Positions 1 through 11,896 of a stretch of DNA of 64,000 nt are shown one piece after another. The DNA is from Pogona vitticeps (taxonomy: Eukaryota; Chordata; Lepidosauria; Squamata; Agamidae). Below the pieces are notes generated by a model. That model was not told the DNA's origin and searched no databases. It saw only the letters and a list, made by a program, of their open reading frames with translations. The translations under genes and the position numbers were made by a program. How positions within the stretch are numbered: the first letter of the stretch is position 1; each line of letters opens with the position of its first letter. The DNA lies in assembly GCF_051106095.1 (NCBI RefSeq), contig NC_135786.1, forward strand, positions 31,169,501 to 31,233,500. The letters are read 5' to 3'.

Positions 1-640
1 CCTGGCTGGGGCTCTCCTTCCTGCCTGTGCCCACCTGCCCGGTGCACTGGCAAGGAGGCCCCCTTCCTAACCCTCCTTCCCTGAGCTCATGGCCAGTGGA
101 CCTGCCGGCCCTGCGGTGCCCGCCTCCCCTCTCCAAGGACGCGCTTTCCCAGCGGTGTGGCAGCTCCAGACTGGCTGCCTGGATGGTGGCCACAGGTCCC
201 GGGTGAGCGCAGGAGGGGCAGGGGTCGGCCATGGACAGCAAGGGCCGGGGGGTGGTATTGTCAACGTAAATAAAAATTTTTGGGAGGTAAAAGGTAAAAA
301 AGTTCCCTGACCCCTGACTTAGACATTTTGCATTTGAGGAACCAGTTAGGGCCTTGTCTGCTTATGTTGAGTTCAGGTGACCTCGGCAAAGAATCTATTT
401 CGCCATAAGGATGGCTCTCACCTCACAAGGTCCCAGTTTTGCCTGTCCCTCCCTAGAGGCTGCGCACGGCAGGCATTGTGGGATTGTAATTTGGCATCCA
501 CTTGTTTTGGGATGGTTGCAACATCCACAGCAGCAGCTCTTACTGTGGATGTGAGGAAGACCAGTTAGGAAGTAGTCAAGTCTTCATGCAGATTAAAAAA
601 TTATATTTCTCTTCATCAATAAATGCTAATGTTTGTGTTC
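1..640. other. Unassigned DNA, GC-rich in first 260 bp
   Basis: The first 260 bases are GC-rich and open in several frames, but I see no conserved motif and no convincing exon boundaries. From about 265 the composition drops to ordinary AT-rich sequence. No repeat family was recognised. It could be the end of a GC-rich element cut by the window edge. Confidence 0.3.
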
Positions 641-1383
641 TCTTTCAGGACTCCAGGCAGTTGCCACCTGGTGTGAGTCACTCTTTGTGGCCACAGTATA
701 TACATTTGGCAGTGAAGTACCCTTTGCGCATTAGTTGGGGCCACAATTTAGGCCTTTGTGCTTGGGCCCCATGCAGAATGGTAGGGGAGAGGAGGCATGC
801 TTGGGGACCAGCTGAAGAACCTGCTACCCCAGAGTACAAGCGAGGCTCCCCCTGAATTTTATTGTTTGTTCACTGGGGATGAAATGACTTGGCCCAGAAC
901 AGGCAAGTCATTAATATTACAGATGACCGAGGTCTTGCAAGCCATACAGGACAAATTTCCAGCCTATAGCCTGATAGGATCAAGCATACCTCAAGATACA
1001 GTTTTGGAAGACTGATTGCAATCTTCAGTGTATTGATGGTGCAATGTGTGGTGTGAATTGTGAAAAAGCTGGGCATTAAAGGCTGGATTGGTCAGTGTTT
1101 ATGATCTGGACATAAGAGCCAGAATTTTACTGTCTGATACAGTTTGGGGTCTTTTTTATGAGGGACCTACAAGGGGGCTTTGGGCCAAAAATTTTGGCTG
1201 TGTTGGTGGGCTTGGGGCATATAAATAGCCCCATGCCATGGTGGGTAGTGCGGGGAGAAGAGTTGGGGTGAGTTCATGGAAGTCGCAAGGTGCGAAATTA
1301 TTCCATCTCCCTGTCAGGTGGTGCCAGTAGGGCTATTGATGAGAGGTGGTTTCTCTATGGGGTGACCTCCCGGGCAGCATTTC
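641..1383 (+). mobile_element. Possible fossil retroelement remnant, left part
   Basis: This stretch has no recognisable host gene. It carries a TATA-like box (gcatataaatag, near 1217-1228), and a canonical AATAAA lies in the right part near 1911, after the intervening hAT MITE. A TATA-like box followed by a polyadenylation signal some 370 bases on (discounting the MITE) is what a retroelement terminal region or a promoter/3' end pair would show. The family is not identified; treat as a fossil of uncertain class. It could equally be ordinary host DNA. Confidence 0.2.
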
Positions 1384-1724
1384 ACTTAGGGCAGTGATGG
1401 CGATCCTATGGCAGGCATGGCACAGCTGACACGCAGAGCCCTTTCTGCCAGCACGTGAGCCGTAAGTTGCCAGATTGCTACTCCGCCCCTCTGCACAGCC
1501 AAACCTGAGAAGGTGGCTGCAGCCGCAGTGCTGGCGCTTCGGCAGGCGGATCCAGAGCAGCTGGTGCTGGCAGCGGATCCGGAGTGGGGTCTCAAGGCAC
1601 CTCCATGCCGGGATTCCCCCTTCCACCACCACTTCCAGTTCTGCCATGGTGGCACACCGCCCGCTGGTCCCCCCCCCGGTTTGGGCACGCGAGTCCAAAA
1701 AGGTTCGCCACCACTGACCTAGGG
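1384..1724 (+). mobile_element. hAT MITE with 8-bp target duplication
   Basis: The element proper is 1392-1716 (325 bp). Its left end reads CAGTGATGGCGATCCTATGG and its right end is the near-perfect inverse, AGGTTCGCCACCACTG. It is flanked by acttaggg (1384-1391) and acctaggg (1717-1724), an 8-bp target duplication with one mismatch, as hAT transposases make. The interior is moderately GC- and CpG-rich and codes for nothing, so the copy is non-autonomous. It splits the unassigned segment around it. Confidence 0.88.
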
Positions 1725-2078
1725 TCATGAGGCTCAGTGGGCTGCGGTGTTGGGGGGGTGTAACCCTATCACCAGGCACCTGAATACGTGCTGTACAGAA
1801 ATAGGAACTCGCCTTGAATGATCTGGATGTAAAGGCTACACTGGATTTGGAGATAATATCACACTATGGTAGGCCCCTTCGTAGATTGGGTTTTTAAAAG
1901 TTTAAATAGTTAATAAAGTTGTGGCCCAGGTTTTAGCCCAACAATCTGTGTTTGTCTCTTTATGGCTGGTTGCTACGCCTAGCGTGAAGGAGCCATTGGT
2001 GGGAGTGCTTTGTCCTCCCATCTGGAGAACGGATCAGGGTTGCCACCCTCAAAGAAGGCAGAGGGACTGAACTAACAT
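1725..2078 (+). other. Right part of unassigned segment with AATAAA
   Basis: This continues the segment interrupted by the hAT MITE. A canonical AATAAA is present near 1911-1916, followed by TTGTGG. No coding motif was recognised and the sequence merges into the L2 copy near 2079. It may be the 3' end of the same old retroelement remnant, but that is inference. Confidence 0.25.
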
Positions 2079-2612
2079 GGCGGCCACCAGACTATTAACT
2101 GGGGTGAAAAAATATCATCACATTTTCCCCACTCTGGCAGCCTTACACTGGTTGCCCATTTGCTTCCTCATTGACTTCAAGGTATTAATGCTTATATATA
2201 AAGCCCTAAACAGTTGAGGACCTCAATACCTGGCAGAGCGTCTGCTCCCACTTAGCTCCACTCATGTCACTCAATCTAGCCAGGCTGAGCGGCTGAGGGG
2301 TTTGACTGCAAGAGAGGCCTGGAAGGAAAGAACTAGAAACCAGGCCTTCTTGGTGGTGGCCCCTCGCCTCTGGAACATCTTGCTCCCTGAGATCCACCTG
2401 GCACCTTCACTGGGAGTTTTTAAGAACAAAATGAAGACTTGGTTCTTAAGGCAGGCCTTCCCTCCTTCCATCACTGTGTTTTTTCCATCTTGGACTTTGC
2501 TTACTTCTCTTTTTTGTTTGAATATTGTCTGTTTTAATTCCTGTGTTATATTGCTTGGACTGTAAGCTGCCCAGAGTAATTCGTTTGAATCTAGATGGGC
2601 AGGGCAAAAGCC
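2079..2612 (+). mobile_element. L2 LINE 3' end
   Basis: This is a 5'-truncated L2 (CR1 superfamily) copy covering the end of ORF2 and the short 3' UTR. The hallmark segments are all present: the region ending in 'GGTTGCCCATTTG', the stretch encoding a degenerate W-x-E-R-x-R-N-x-A-F type motif (2320-2350), 'LWNxLLPxxI' (2370-2390) and the tail 'AAGCTGCCCAGAGTAATTC...GATGGGCAGG' just before the AAAT tract. It is not autonomous. The much longer L2 copy near 48.4-50.6 kb shows the same 3' order. Confidence 0.88.
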
Positions 2613-2719
<107 letters not shown>

Positions 2720-5700
2720 CAATGCTCCACTTGCACTCAGATCTAGGATAGTAGCAAAGTGAATGAAAAACATGAATATCGCAAACAAAGGGCACCTCCT
2801 TCCTTCATAAAAGCACCTGCGGCTCATGCATGTAGCCAAAGTGCAAAGCAATTCAGATTCACAGCCAAAGGAAGAGATACTTCTCTGAACTCAGTGCAAT
2901 AAGCAGATCATCCGTCGCTGGGGTTTGCAAAAATAACTAACTCTCTTTTTGTAATTTCCTGTATAAATGCCAGCAGCTGAGGGAATGCTGAACTTTCCTG
3001 AGCCCTTTAATCACATTTCTGATTTTGACGCTGGAGCCAGTGTGTGTGTAGGTGCCACGAATATATTCCATGCTATCAGCAGAGAGGTGGAACAGGAAAA
3101 TTGCTCATTTGACCAGTGATTCATATACATTTGAGCCAATTCATAACCATGGATCTTCAGGTGTTGGCTCAAAACTTCAAATGGCTCCTCCATGAGGCAT
3201 ACCCTTACTTCATAGTAGAAAAGGAACATCACATTATTCAAGTGCTCATTTATGTTTTGTGCATTGTGCTTTTCTCTCCTGGGTATGGAAATGATAGTAA
3301 GGTGCACCTTGGGAGAATGAGTCTTGGACCACAGTCAAATGGTTTGCATAATTCAGGGTTTCTAAAAAGACCTTTTGAGAAACAGGATAGTAAAATCATG
3401 CTTTAAAAATTATAATTATAGCTATAACTGATTACTTTGGGGGCCTTGGAGCTATAATGGTAACCAATTGTTTCTGTAATCACAATGATTTTTGTCTTCT
3501 TGGATTACTTTTGTCTTCTTTGGTCCTGATGCGTTAAAGTGTAAACCACACTCTAAACTCTGCAAAGTCTCTTTTCTTTCCAAACAAGAACCTCCTTTAA
3601 AAACCAATTTGACCCTTCATTTCCAGATATTTGCACTTTCTCTTTCTCACAGTAGATTGTGCATCTATCCTATTTTTCCCCTAAAGGAAAACCAAAGGAC
3701 TGGCTATTCGGCCCCCACAACACACATACCCTCTCCCAGCAAAATGTCCAAGTGTGCTTAAGATAGTCGGCTATTGACTCTGCACGACTTTGGCTGCAAT
3801 CGTGTCTGCTTCTCCCCCAGAGTAAATCCAAGTGAAATCAGTAAGACTTACTTCTCGATTAACACGCACTTGCTTTGCTCTCTTTTTGTTTTATTTCATT
3901 TTGCTCAGAACAAATTGCTACATGTTTCATTGCCTGGAAATGTTATCACTGTGTTGCTGGAAGAGGCACATACACTATACTGTGGACATGGCCTCATTGA
4001 TTTCTAATCAAGTGCACATTCCCTTCCAGAAAAGTGGGCCAGTATCAAAACAATCATTTTTGTACTTATTACCTCCATTCTTTTCTGATTTGTAAATAAA
4101 CATCTGCATCGGGGGGAAAGCAACATTTGCGTAGAATGTTTTTTTTCCCCACAGAGACCCATCAACTCGTAGTATATTAGCAGGCTCTGGAAGCATTCTG
4201 TGTATACATAGCAGCAACATGCACGACAGCGGAATAACTTGCTAATTCTGTAGTCCCCATTGAACAGAGGGTGTGAAAGGTTAGCAAAATATTGTGTACA
4301 TATTACTTTTCCAGGCTTTCACAGAAAGGGAACTGTGCATCTTGCTCAGAACAAGGTAGCTTCAAAATATAAATAAAAACACATGTTCCCTGTTCTTCTT
4401 TGTCCTCCTTTCTTTCTGGAATCTTCCTCCCTTCCCATCTTAACAGCTCTGCTTGCTTTGATCATGCTCATCTTTCCCCAATTTCCCTGCGATCTTGCTT
4501 CTCTCCATATATGCAGAGACACTTTCCTATTTATGCTTGTTTCCCTCTGCTTTGGTATCACCCATCATCAGACCGGAGACAGAATCATTTCACTCCCCAC
4601 CACCTCCTCCAGGGACCATTCTGGGTTCATTAGTCGTATGAGTGGCACTGGCAATTACACCGAGCCCACTCAGTATTCTCCTGGCCACTTTGCTCTTTGC
4701 CTGCTCCCACAGGTCACCTCTTTCCTGCCTGTTTTGCTCTGGCTGAGCATTTGTTACATTAAAAAATGACGCCCTGCCCGCCACTTCCTATTCTTGGAAA
4801 GCGAGAGTGACAGCTCAAGTGTAGCCTTGGTTTGGAGGCAGACAAGTGAGATGTGGTCTCCCTTCCCCTATTTTGTCACTGTAGCCGACACACCACCTGT
4901 CATGTATGTCATCCCTGTTCCCCATGCTGCGTGGTGCATGCTGGGACTCAGTGTTGCTGAGCATATAAGGGTGGGGAAATGAATAGGGGAAGCGTGTGGA
5001 GTCATCCTTGCACCTCATCAAAAACTCAAGATCCTTGATTGAACTGCTCTAAAGGGCTTTGAAATCCAAACTGAAACAGATTATAAAAATTTATTTGAAT
5101 GTTCAGGTTGAAACAATCATTCGTGTGGCTCATGCAAGCTAAGCCTAGCAGGGATAAATTGTGGTCAGAGTTCAAAAACCAATTACAGTTCCCAGAATTT
5201 TTCCAGCCAGTGAAGAATGATTTTTTAAAAAAAAAACTGTGTCTGAAACCCTAAATAGCTCATGTTCATCAGGATGCAGATAACTGGACCAGATCAATGC
5301 ACCTGCTGTTAGGTATCTTCTATAATTGGTGTCACTGCTTCCCATAATTGTTTTTCTGGACCACAACTCCAAGAATTCCCTGTGCTGGCTAGGAATATTG
5401 GAAGGTTTCACCCAACAAACCCACTTTTTCCAGCTGTGATTGTGGCCTGCCAGGTACTTGACACCATTTTGTATTCACAACCCCAAGCATTGGCAGCTGA
5501 TGCCCATTGTGTCTGGTGGGCAGGAAGGCAAGGCAGCCAATCATGGGCAAAGCAGGAATGACAGTCAGGTCTAGGGAGAAAATGGCCACACAGACTCTCA
5601 CACAAAAACACACAGACACACACAGAGGCAGGCAGGCAAGCAGGCAGGCGGGCATTCTCTCGGGTACTGCCTCTCCCTGTCCTGTTCATTCACAGTATAA

Positions 5701-6076
5701 CTAAACATAGAAGAAGGAAACACACCTTGTTCCCCAAATCAGAAATATTCTTATTGTTGCATCCACATCTCCCTCCTCTTGTCTTTTTACCCTCTTCGTA
5801 TTCCTGACAATGGTATATTGTGGATGAAACAGACAGAGGTCCCAGGACTTATGCCAACATTGCCAATAACACAGCTCCTTAACCACTTGGAGCCTGATTG
5901 TAGGTTAAGGCAAATCCTCATTTTTACCTCTGACAATGTTACTCATCCAGTGATGTAAACCTTTCAGACTTGCATGCCTGTAACACCAAACAAAGCTGGC
6001 CAATTACAAAACAAAAGCAACCTAACTCACCAAATGTAGATTGACGCAAACTTGAGTTATAGTAGACAGGTTTTGT
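2720..6076. other. Non-coding, mostly single-copy-looking DNA
   Basis: I see no gene in this 3.4-kb stretch. 2840-3060 has the look of old unique DNA with homeobox- and octamer-like words. 3774-3870 resembles a dispersed squamate repeat whose copies share a 'gactTACTTCTcgatTAA' type core. 5160-5420 has 'aactccaagaattccc' words typical of degraded MITEs. A (CACA)/(GGCA) low-complexity patch lies at 5590-5655. Open frames here are short and lack codon or motif support. Confidence 0.4.
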
Positions 6077-7534
6077 CAGGGCCGAACTGGGACCAAAAAT
6101 CGGCCCTGGCATTTAGAGCACACAGGCCCACTGGCTGTGGGGACACAGGCCCACCTGGCTTTGGGCCAGGATTGGCCCTATGGACCCCTGAAATGCACCG
6201 GGGGGATTTTGAGCGAGGTGCTCTCACCATCAGCCTGGCCTACCTCACAGGGCTGTAGGGAGGAGGATAAAACTTGGGAGGGAGCCGAGGATATGAACGA
6301 AACGAATAAACAGAACCTCCCTGTGCAAGAGGAGTGTATCTTTTCTGCCGCAGCGCATCCTAAGGAGCAGGATAAGAAGGCAACTCGTATCTAAAGCGGG
6401 GTTGTGACATTCTCAGGGGACGGTGAAACAAAGACAGCATAGCCCAGCTCTGATGAGGAAATTTTCACTTAAAAAAAAAACTGGCCAGGAAAGTTGATCT
6501 TCCCGGGACCGGGTCAGGATCCCTCCGGTCGAGGCTAGGCTTGCCGACGAAACTTCAGCCCAGCCTCATCAGAGGGGCTTTCCTGGGAGGCAGCGTGGCC
6601 ACCCCTACCCAGGAGGAGAGGCTTTCTCGGCTTCCAGTTTCCGATCAGCCCTCCTCACCTCTTCCAGTCCCCCCCTCCGCTCTTTTCCCCGTCCTCGCCC
6701 CCTTCCTCCTCCTCCTCCCCTCTCCAGGCCCCCCCCGCTTTCCCTCCTCGCCCGCCCGCTGGCCGAGGCGCCCGCTCCCCCAGCGGCGCACTTCCCTTTG
6801 GAGAGGCCAAGGGCGCCCAGCGAAGGCGACGCGCCCGGGCACCGTGCGCTCTCGGCCACCTGGGCGCCCGGGCAGCGGGCCAGGCCGGGCCGGGGCGGGC
6901 GGGCGGTGGGGGAGGATCCGAGGCGAGGCTGCCTCCTCCTCCTCCTCCTCCTGCCGCCGCTCCCGCTCCGCCCTCTGGCCTTCCCTGGCCCCGGCGCGCC
7001 AGGGCGAGGAAGCGAGAGAGCGAGTGAGCGGGGCGGGGGATGCGCCGGCCAGACCCTCCGGCCGGCCACCAGCACCAGCCGCAGCCCGAGAGCAGCCGGC
7101 GGGCCTCGAACAAAGCGCGCAGCCGCCGCCGGCTCCGCGGGTGCGGGAGGGAGGCGGAGCGGCCGCGTCCCCATGGCCGCCGCCTCGGCCGCCTGGAGCC
7201 CGCCTTCGCCGCCGCGCTAGGAGCCGGGCCTCGGCGTTGCCCCCCCTCGGGCGCGGGTGCGCTCTTGGGCCGGGTGGGGAGGTTGGGGGGGACGCCCCAG
7301 CTGGAGGGGCGGGAGGAGGAGGAAGGAGGAGGAAGAGGAGGAGGCAAAGCAAGGCAAGGCAAGGCAAGGGGGCAGGGAGGGAAGGCTCCCTTTCGCTCTC
7401 TCGCTTGCTCGCTCTCTTTTGGGGAGGGGGGCTCAGCCTGGCCCTGCGCTGAGGCAAGAACCGGCCCTTCTGACCATCGGCCCTTCTGGCATTTGCCAGA
7501 ATTGCCAGATGGCCAGTCCGGCCCTGGGTTTTGT
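6069..7534 (+). mobile_element. hAT-like unit (6077-7526) carrying a CpG island
   Basis: The left end is CAGGGCCGAACTGG (6077-6090). The right end is CCAGTCCGGCCCTG (7513-7526), its inverse with one mismatch. The unit is bounded by an exact 8-bp direct repeat ggttttgt (6069-6076 and 7527-7534), as hAT insertion predicts. The sub-terminal words ATCGGCCCT and GGCATTT occur near both ends. No transposase is encoded, so it is non-autonomous and long for a MITE at 1450 bp. Near 6220-6290 it holds a piece resembling the tail of the dispersed tRNA-headed SINE family ('CCTACCTCACAGGGCTG'). The interior from about 6540 to 7450 is a CpG island. The sequence supports the boundaries well; the superfamily name rests on the 8-bp duplication and on CAGGG-type ends. 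Confidence 0.8.
6540..7450. promoter_or_regulatory. CpG island inside the hAT-like unit
   Basis: About 0.9 kb of very GC-rich, CpG-dense sequence, with many GGGCGG-type Sp1 boxes and CGG/GAG runs. Most lines of sequence contain 5-11 CpGs, quite unlike the CpG-poor surroundings. It is open in several frames on both strands, which is expected of GC-rich DNA and gives low-complexity Pro/Arg/Gly peptides without domains. It resembles a vertebrate promoter or 5' UTR. A (CAAGG)n patch lies near 7350-7372. It may be a captured host promoter fragment or a GC-rich transposon body; retained CpGs argue for recent insertion or protection from methylation. Confidence 0.6.
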
Positions 7535-8640
7535 GTATGTGTGTGCCAAGGGTGCACTGCCCGCAGATACAGAATTAATATGTGATCTAGTGAGATATTC
7601 AATCATAACACAGATAGGAAGGACACTATGGGGATCTCTGTTCCCCATAACTCTCTAGACCCTTTGATAAATACCAGGACAACAAAGTCTGCATGCAGAA
7701 CTCTTTCCAACTGAGTCAACTTACATATTACAAACAGGAATTGCAGGATCAAATCCAGGGTACACCATTATACTAGCATGAGGAAGGAAGAAGGTACAAG
7801 TGAGCCAATCAGGAGAAATGTTGCATGGACCAATAATATGACTCCTACATGGATCAAGCATCAGGCACATCTCCTATCTTTGGCTATCCATGTGATCAAT
7901 GCCCCCTTCTTATTTTTGCCTACCAGCTACATAGGTGGCACATGCTGATCCACACTGGACAGGCAGGTACTACAACTCCACTGCTAGTAAGAAACATTAC
8001 TATGACTGAAGTCTTTAGATAAACAGGAGTATAATGAAGAAATATTGGAACACAGCATATATGATATTGTGAATATATATTGATTGCTCATAGGTAGAAA
8101 GCTTTCCATTCTCCTTTTTTCTTGAGTTAGTACGAATGGTTGAGAGCCATAATGTACTTAACAAACTTTGTAGATAAGAAATGCGAAGAAGAAAGAGGTA
8201 CACCTAATAAATGTCAAGAAAAAAACTGAGTGTATTTATGAGTTATTAGAATGTGCATTTTGACAACAATGAACAGTCTTGTGTATTATGTCCTCTTACA
8301 TAATTGATTTTGTTGGTGATAGTGTGTATAAATTACATAAATTTTCAAAAAGTTAAATAATGCAAGATAATAATAAAATGGCATTGAGTCCAGCCAAAAG
8401 AGCAGGTGTGAAGGTAGACAGAGTCAAACTCTTTCTAGGACTAGGTAAAACTCAAACTCACTGGATCAGTTCATTCATTAAAAGTGGTACTCTTAGTACA
8501 GCCTCTGGCTACACACAGAAGTAGTAATGAAACATAGTGAAAAGGTTCCTTTTGTAGTGATTGAGCACAAGATTCATGCCTGAGGAATACAAAACATTAT
8601 GCCTGAGTCTTCCTGGCAAAGTCTCCAGTTTGAGACCCCA
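7535..8640. other. Unassigned AT-rich DNA
   Basis: No gene or recognised repeat boundary is visible in this 1.1-kb stretch. It is AT-rich with frequent stops in all frames. Confidence 0.4.
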
Positions 8641-8649
8641 GAAACTTAC

Positions 8650-9690
8650 AACTGGTGTAGTAAGCATCCTTCAGTCTCGAGAGACTATGGTAATGTGCTC
8701 TGAATAGAGGTCTTGGAACAGCATCTACTGTGGCTAAGAAGGCCAATATGAGAGTGACAATCCCACAGTGAAGACAAATACAATCTATCTCCTGTCCAGC
8801 TGATTTCACTGGTTTGGGGGACTGCCTCTTTGCCTCAGCCTGCTGAACAAGTGTCTCTTCAAATTGGGAGAGGCCATGCTGCACCACCTGCCTCCAGGCT
8901 GAATGGTCAGATGTCAAGGTTTCCCATTTGTTGAGGTCCATTCCTAAGGCCTTCAGATCCCGCTTGCAGATATCCTTGTATCGCAGCTGTGGTCTCCCTC
9001 TGGGGCAATTTCCCTGCACTAATTCTCCATACAGGAGATCTTATGGAATCCAACTGTCAGCCATTCTCATGACATGCCCAAGCCAACATAGACATAGCTG
9101 TTTCCAGTAACATATACATGCTAAAAATTCCAACTACTCTGTTTGGAACTTTGTCCTGCCAGGCGATACCAAAAATGTGTCAGAGACAATGCATTTGGAA
9201 TGTATTCAGCTTCCTCTCCTGCCATGCACAAAGGGTCCAGGACTCACTGAAGTACAGGACTGTACTCAGAACAAGCTCTATAGACCTGGATCTTGGTATA
9301 TGCCATCAGTTTCTTACTGAGCCATACTCTCTTTGTGAGACTAGAGAACATGGTAGCTGCTTTGCCAATGCATTAATCCAGCTCAACATCTAGAGAGCGT
9401 CAGAGATTGTTGAGCCAAGGTACACGGAATCATGAACAACCTCCAATTCTTGTGTGGAGATGGTAATAGAGGGAGGTGAGTCCATGCCCTGGCCCATTAC
9501 TTGTGTTTTCTTCAGGCTAATTGTTAATCCAAACTCTTGGCAGGCTTTACTAAAATGATTCATAAATTGTTGGAGATCTTCAGCTGGTTTAGGTGTTCGC
9601 ATTTGTCTCAAGCAGGACAAGATAAAGTGCAGCCCTGGCTTTATTGAGGTCCCCAGCCTTCTCCCAGCCATTTCTTTTTCCAGCATAAAA
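8650..9690 (-). mobile_element. LINE 3' region (family A), minus strand
   Basis: Read on the minus strand from 9690, the copy starts in the RT palm/thumb region (FxKACQEFGLTISLKKTQVMGQ near 9490-9570), continues through 'ELEVVHDSVYLGSTIS' and reaches the C-terminal motif YGELVQ-x(4)-RGRPQLRYKDICKRDLKALG (about 8920-9020). The end has a degenerate Cys/His remnant and the 3' UTR. The protein is broken by deletions and stops between these blocks. The same family recurs at 12276-13225 (+) and 33655-34098 (-). It is a non-LTR retrotransposon of the RTE/Jockey-like group; I cannot settle the clade. Confidence 0.82.
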
Positions 9691-9794
9691 AAAGAGTAAA
9701 CTCCTTGTATTAAAGTTTTTTGGCAATCTTCAGGAGTGGTAGTGCACCTTTTTAGTACTCATTGGGTCCGATGCCACCATTTTTTGTTATGCAC

Positions 9795-9978
9795 TGTCAA
9801 ATCAGAGCTGAATCACCGCAACCTTAATAGGGCTTTCAAAATAAGTGAAACATTTAAGGAGAGTGCTTACCAGTTTTACATATACACCATGAATTTTGAA
9901 GGCTGAGTGGGGATTTGAACCCAGGTCTTCTGAGTCCTAGTCCAACATTCTATCTGCTACATCACACTGGGTATAACC
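9795..9978 (-). mobile_element. tRNA-headed SINE, family with L2-like body (minus)
   Basis: The minus strand carries a tRNA-like head: the B-box complement 'GGGGATTTGAACCC' (about 9910-9923) is followed by 'CTGAGTCCTAGTCCAACATTCTATCTGCTACATCACACTGG' type sequence. The body to the left ('AACCTTAATAGGGCTTTCAA') matches the copy at 55552-55690 closely. This identifies a dispersed SINE rather than a tRNA gene. It is degraded. Confidence 0.75.
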
Positions 9979-10700
9979 ATGCACCATTCAATGCCCTGAA
10001 ATACCCCTTTGTCAGAACTGGAAATAGACTTCTTAGCATGTCTGGTTTCCATTTTTTTCATGGCTCTTTTTTGTATCTTTGGTGGCCTAACTCTATGCAA
10101 TCTCTGGAGAATCCTGGAGACAGAAAACCAGCCCTCGGGTAGTCAGAGTCACACACCTCTGATCTAAAGTATGGATCCTGCAGCACAGTTGCAGTTTCTT
10201 TGGCTAATTGACTTGCTGCAGCAAGAGGGAAGATCTTTTTGAAAGCTATCCATAGGACTCATGCCCAAGATGTAAGAGGCTGCAGGAAGCTATTAACTGT
10301 GTCCCCCATTCTCTCCACTTTCTGCTAATTTGGATACTCAGCCTTGTGTGGCTCTTTGAATTTTGCCCTTGTGGAGTTTATTAGTCTACCTCCTGCCTAA
10401 TTGTGATTTATTACCTGCACTGTGAAAGGCAGGAAAGCAAAACAGCTTCCAGGCTGATAGGGTGCTCCAGTTCCCACTCCACCCAATGCACACACGCTTG
10501 TATTGAATCATTAACTTTGTGTAATTTCTTTCTGGTAAACAGGGAGCCAATGACTAGTCCCATTAACCCTCTGGGATAGTGAAGTCATTTGCATAAGAAT
10601 GCACTCAAGGAATGTGGAAGTGGAATGAGCAAAGAAGGAAAGTGAAAGGCTGATCACAATAGGCATGTTCTCAGATGTGATAATCATCATCCCCACCACA
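9979..10700. other. Unassigned DNA
   Basis: No coding, RNA or repeat signal was recognised. There are scattered stops in all frames. Confidence 0.4.
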
Positions 10701-10702
10701 AT

Positions 10703-10832
10703 TGTAGAACTGCAGAGCTGGGAGAGACCCTACAGATCATGCAATCCTGTCCCTGTCAAGAAGGTACCGTGGGGAACCAAACTCTGGTTCCACAGCCAGA
10801 TACCTAAACTATGGTGTCCTCCAGGATATTAT
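10703..10832 (-). mobile_element. tRNA-headed SINE with CR1-like tail (minus)
   Basis: From left to right the copy shows the complement of the tail ('GCAGAGCTGGGAGAGACCC'), 'GTCAAGAAGGTACCGTGGGG', the B-box complement 'GGGGAACCAAACTC' and the A-box side 'CCACAGCCAGATACC'. The order matches copies at 25200, 28150 and 57456. The tail 'GGGTCyCTyCCAGCTCTGC' resembles the CR1 3' end, suggesting CR1 machinery mobilised it. Degraded, not a tRNA gene. Confidence 0.8.
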
Positions 10833-10927
10833 GTAAAGGGCTCAAGAGGTCTTAGGGTAGAACTATGGGGAAGAAAAAGAGAGGAGGCTCCCATGTCACA
10901 ACAAATTTGGCTTAATGTTTGGAAAAA

Positions 10928-11018
10928 ATGGACTCCAAAATACATTTCCCAGAATCCCTCCCCACAGCAAAGCCATAATGGCCAAGCTGGCTACAGGATT
11001 CTGGGAAATGTAGTCCAA
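10928..11018. repeat. Inverted repeat, MITE-like
   Basis: The word 'TACATTTCCCAGAATCC' (about 10940-10957) is mirrored by 'GGATTCTGGGAAATGTAGTCC' (about 10996-11016), with the flanking TGGACT/AGTCCA also paired. The arms enclose about 37 bp. This is typical of a short palindromic MITE remnant. No clear target duplication was found. Confidence 0.6.
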
Positions 11019-11896
11019 AAATAACTTTTCAGAAATGACTGTACTACCATTATGCATCTATAGAGTGTACTTCTGAGACAAGAGATTGGAAATGTTACTG
11101 TCTGGGACCCCAGTTTTCAAAATCCCTTCAGTGAGAGTCTTCGTTAGTCAGGGATTCTGGGATTTGTAGTGCCATAGTGTAACTTTTTTGAGCTTTGCAT
11201 AAGACTAAGGCCCAAAGTCTATGGTTATCTAAGTGTACCATGGCATCCCCCTCCCCAACTTTCTTATTTACTTTCCAGCCAACGCTCATCCTTCCGTTGC
11301 TTTTGGAGGGCACTGAGTGTGCTTAGCCTTTATGTGGTTATTTGAGCTACAGTTTGTCAGCTCCTTCTGGTAATGTCCAGAGTTCTGATTGAAGAAGAAC
11401 ACACACACACACTCTTCTTCTACAAAGACATGTGTATTAACAAAAAATATATACAAATATAAAAAGCAGCAGTCCTTCGGCATGGCAGCAATATAGAGGC
11501 AAAGTGCATAAAGGATAGCAGTATAGAGGAAAGAGAAGAAGATACATTTACATTCACATTGTTCACTTATATACACTTGAGCTGAAGATTCTGTCCAATC
11601 ATGTAATGTGTTGCATCATCTCCTTTACATGGGTGTTGCATCATACGCAGATGTTGCATCATCTTCTTCATAGTCACTGTGACTCAGCACTTGCACAGGT
11701 GATCATCATGGCAGCTCATTAATATTACAGTCTGGACCTGTTCAGGCCTATAAAATTCTCAATACTCTGACACAGGTGCCCTTCTCTTTTTTGCTGCTGT
11801 TTTAAAATCGTAGTTCTGCAAACAATAGGATTCCTTTCAGCTTGGTGCAGATAGTTGCTTCCTGTTTCTCACTGGACTTCTCCTATCATCATAGCA
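11019..11896. other. Unassigned DNA
   Basis: No gene was seen. A short (AC)n run lies at about 11399-11413, and a further 'GGGATTCTGGGATTTGTAGTG' patch near 11150-11171 resembles MITE debris. The remainder is AT-rich and unassigned. Confidence 0.4.

Noticed and set aside
797-1015. 72-codon frame as a small gene
   Set aside because: No recognisable motif, no clear start context, and the frame runs without any relation to the adjacent TATA-like box.
1216-1230. GCATATAAATAGCC as a host gene promoter
   Set aside because: No CpG island, initiator or downstream coding exon accompanies it, and the region may be an old retroelement.
6541-7602. Long open frames of 140-315 codons on both strands in the CpG-rich block
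   Set aside because: All frames on both strands are open at once because the DNA is GC-rich. The products are low-complexity Pro/Arg/Gly/Ser and no domain is visible.
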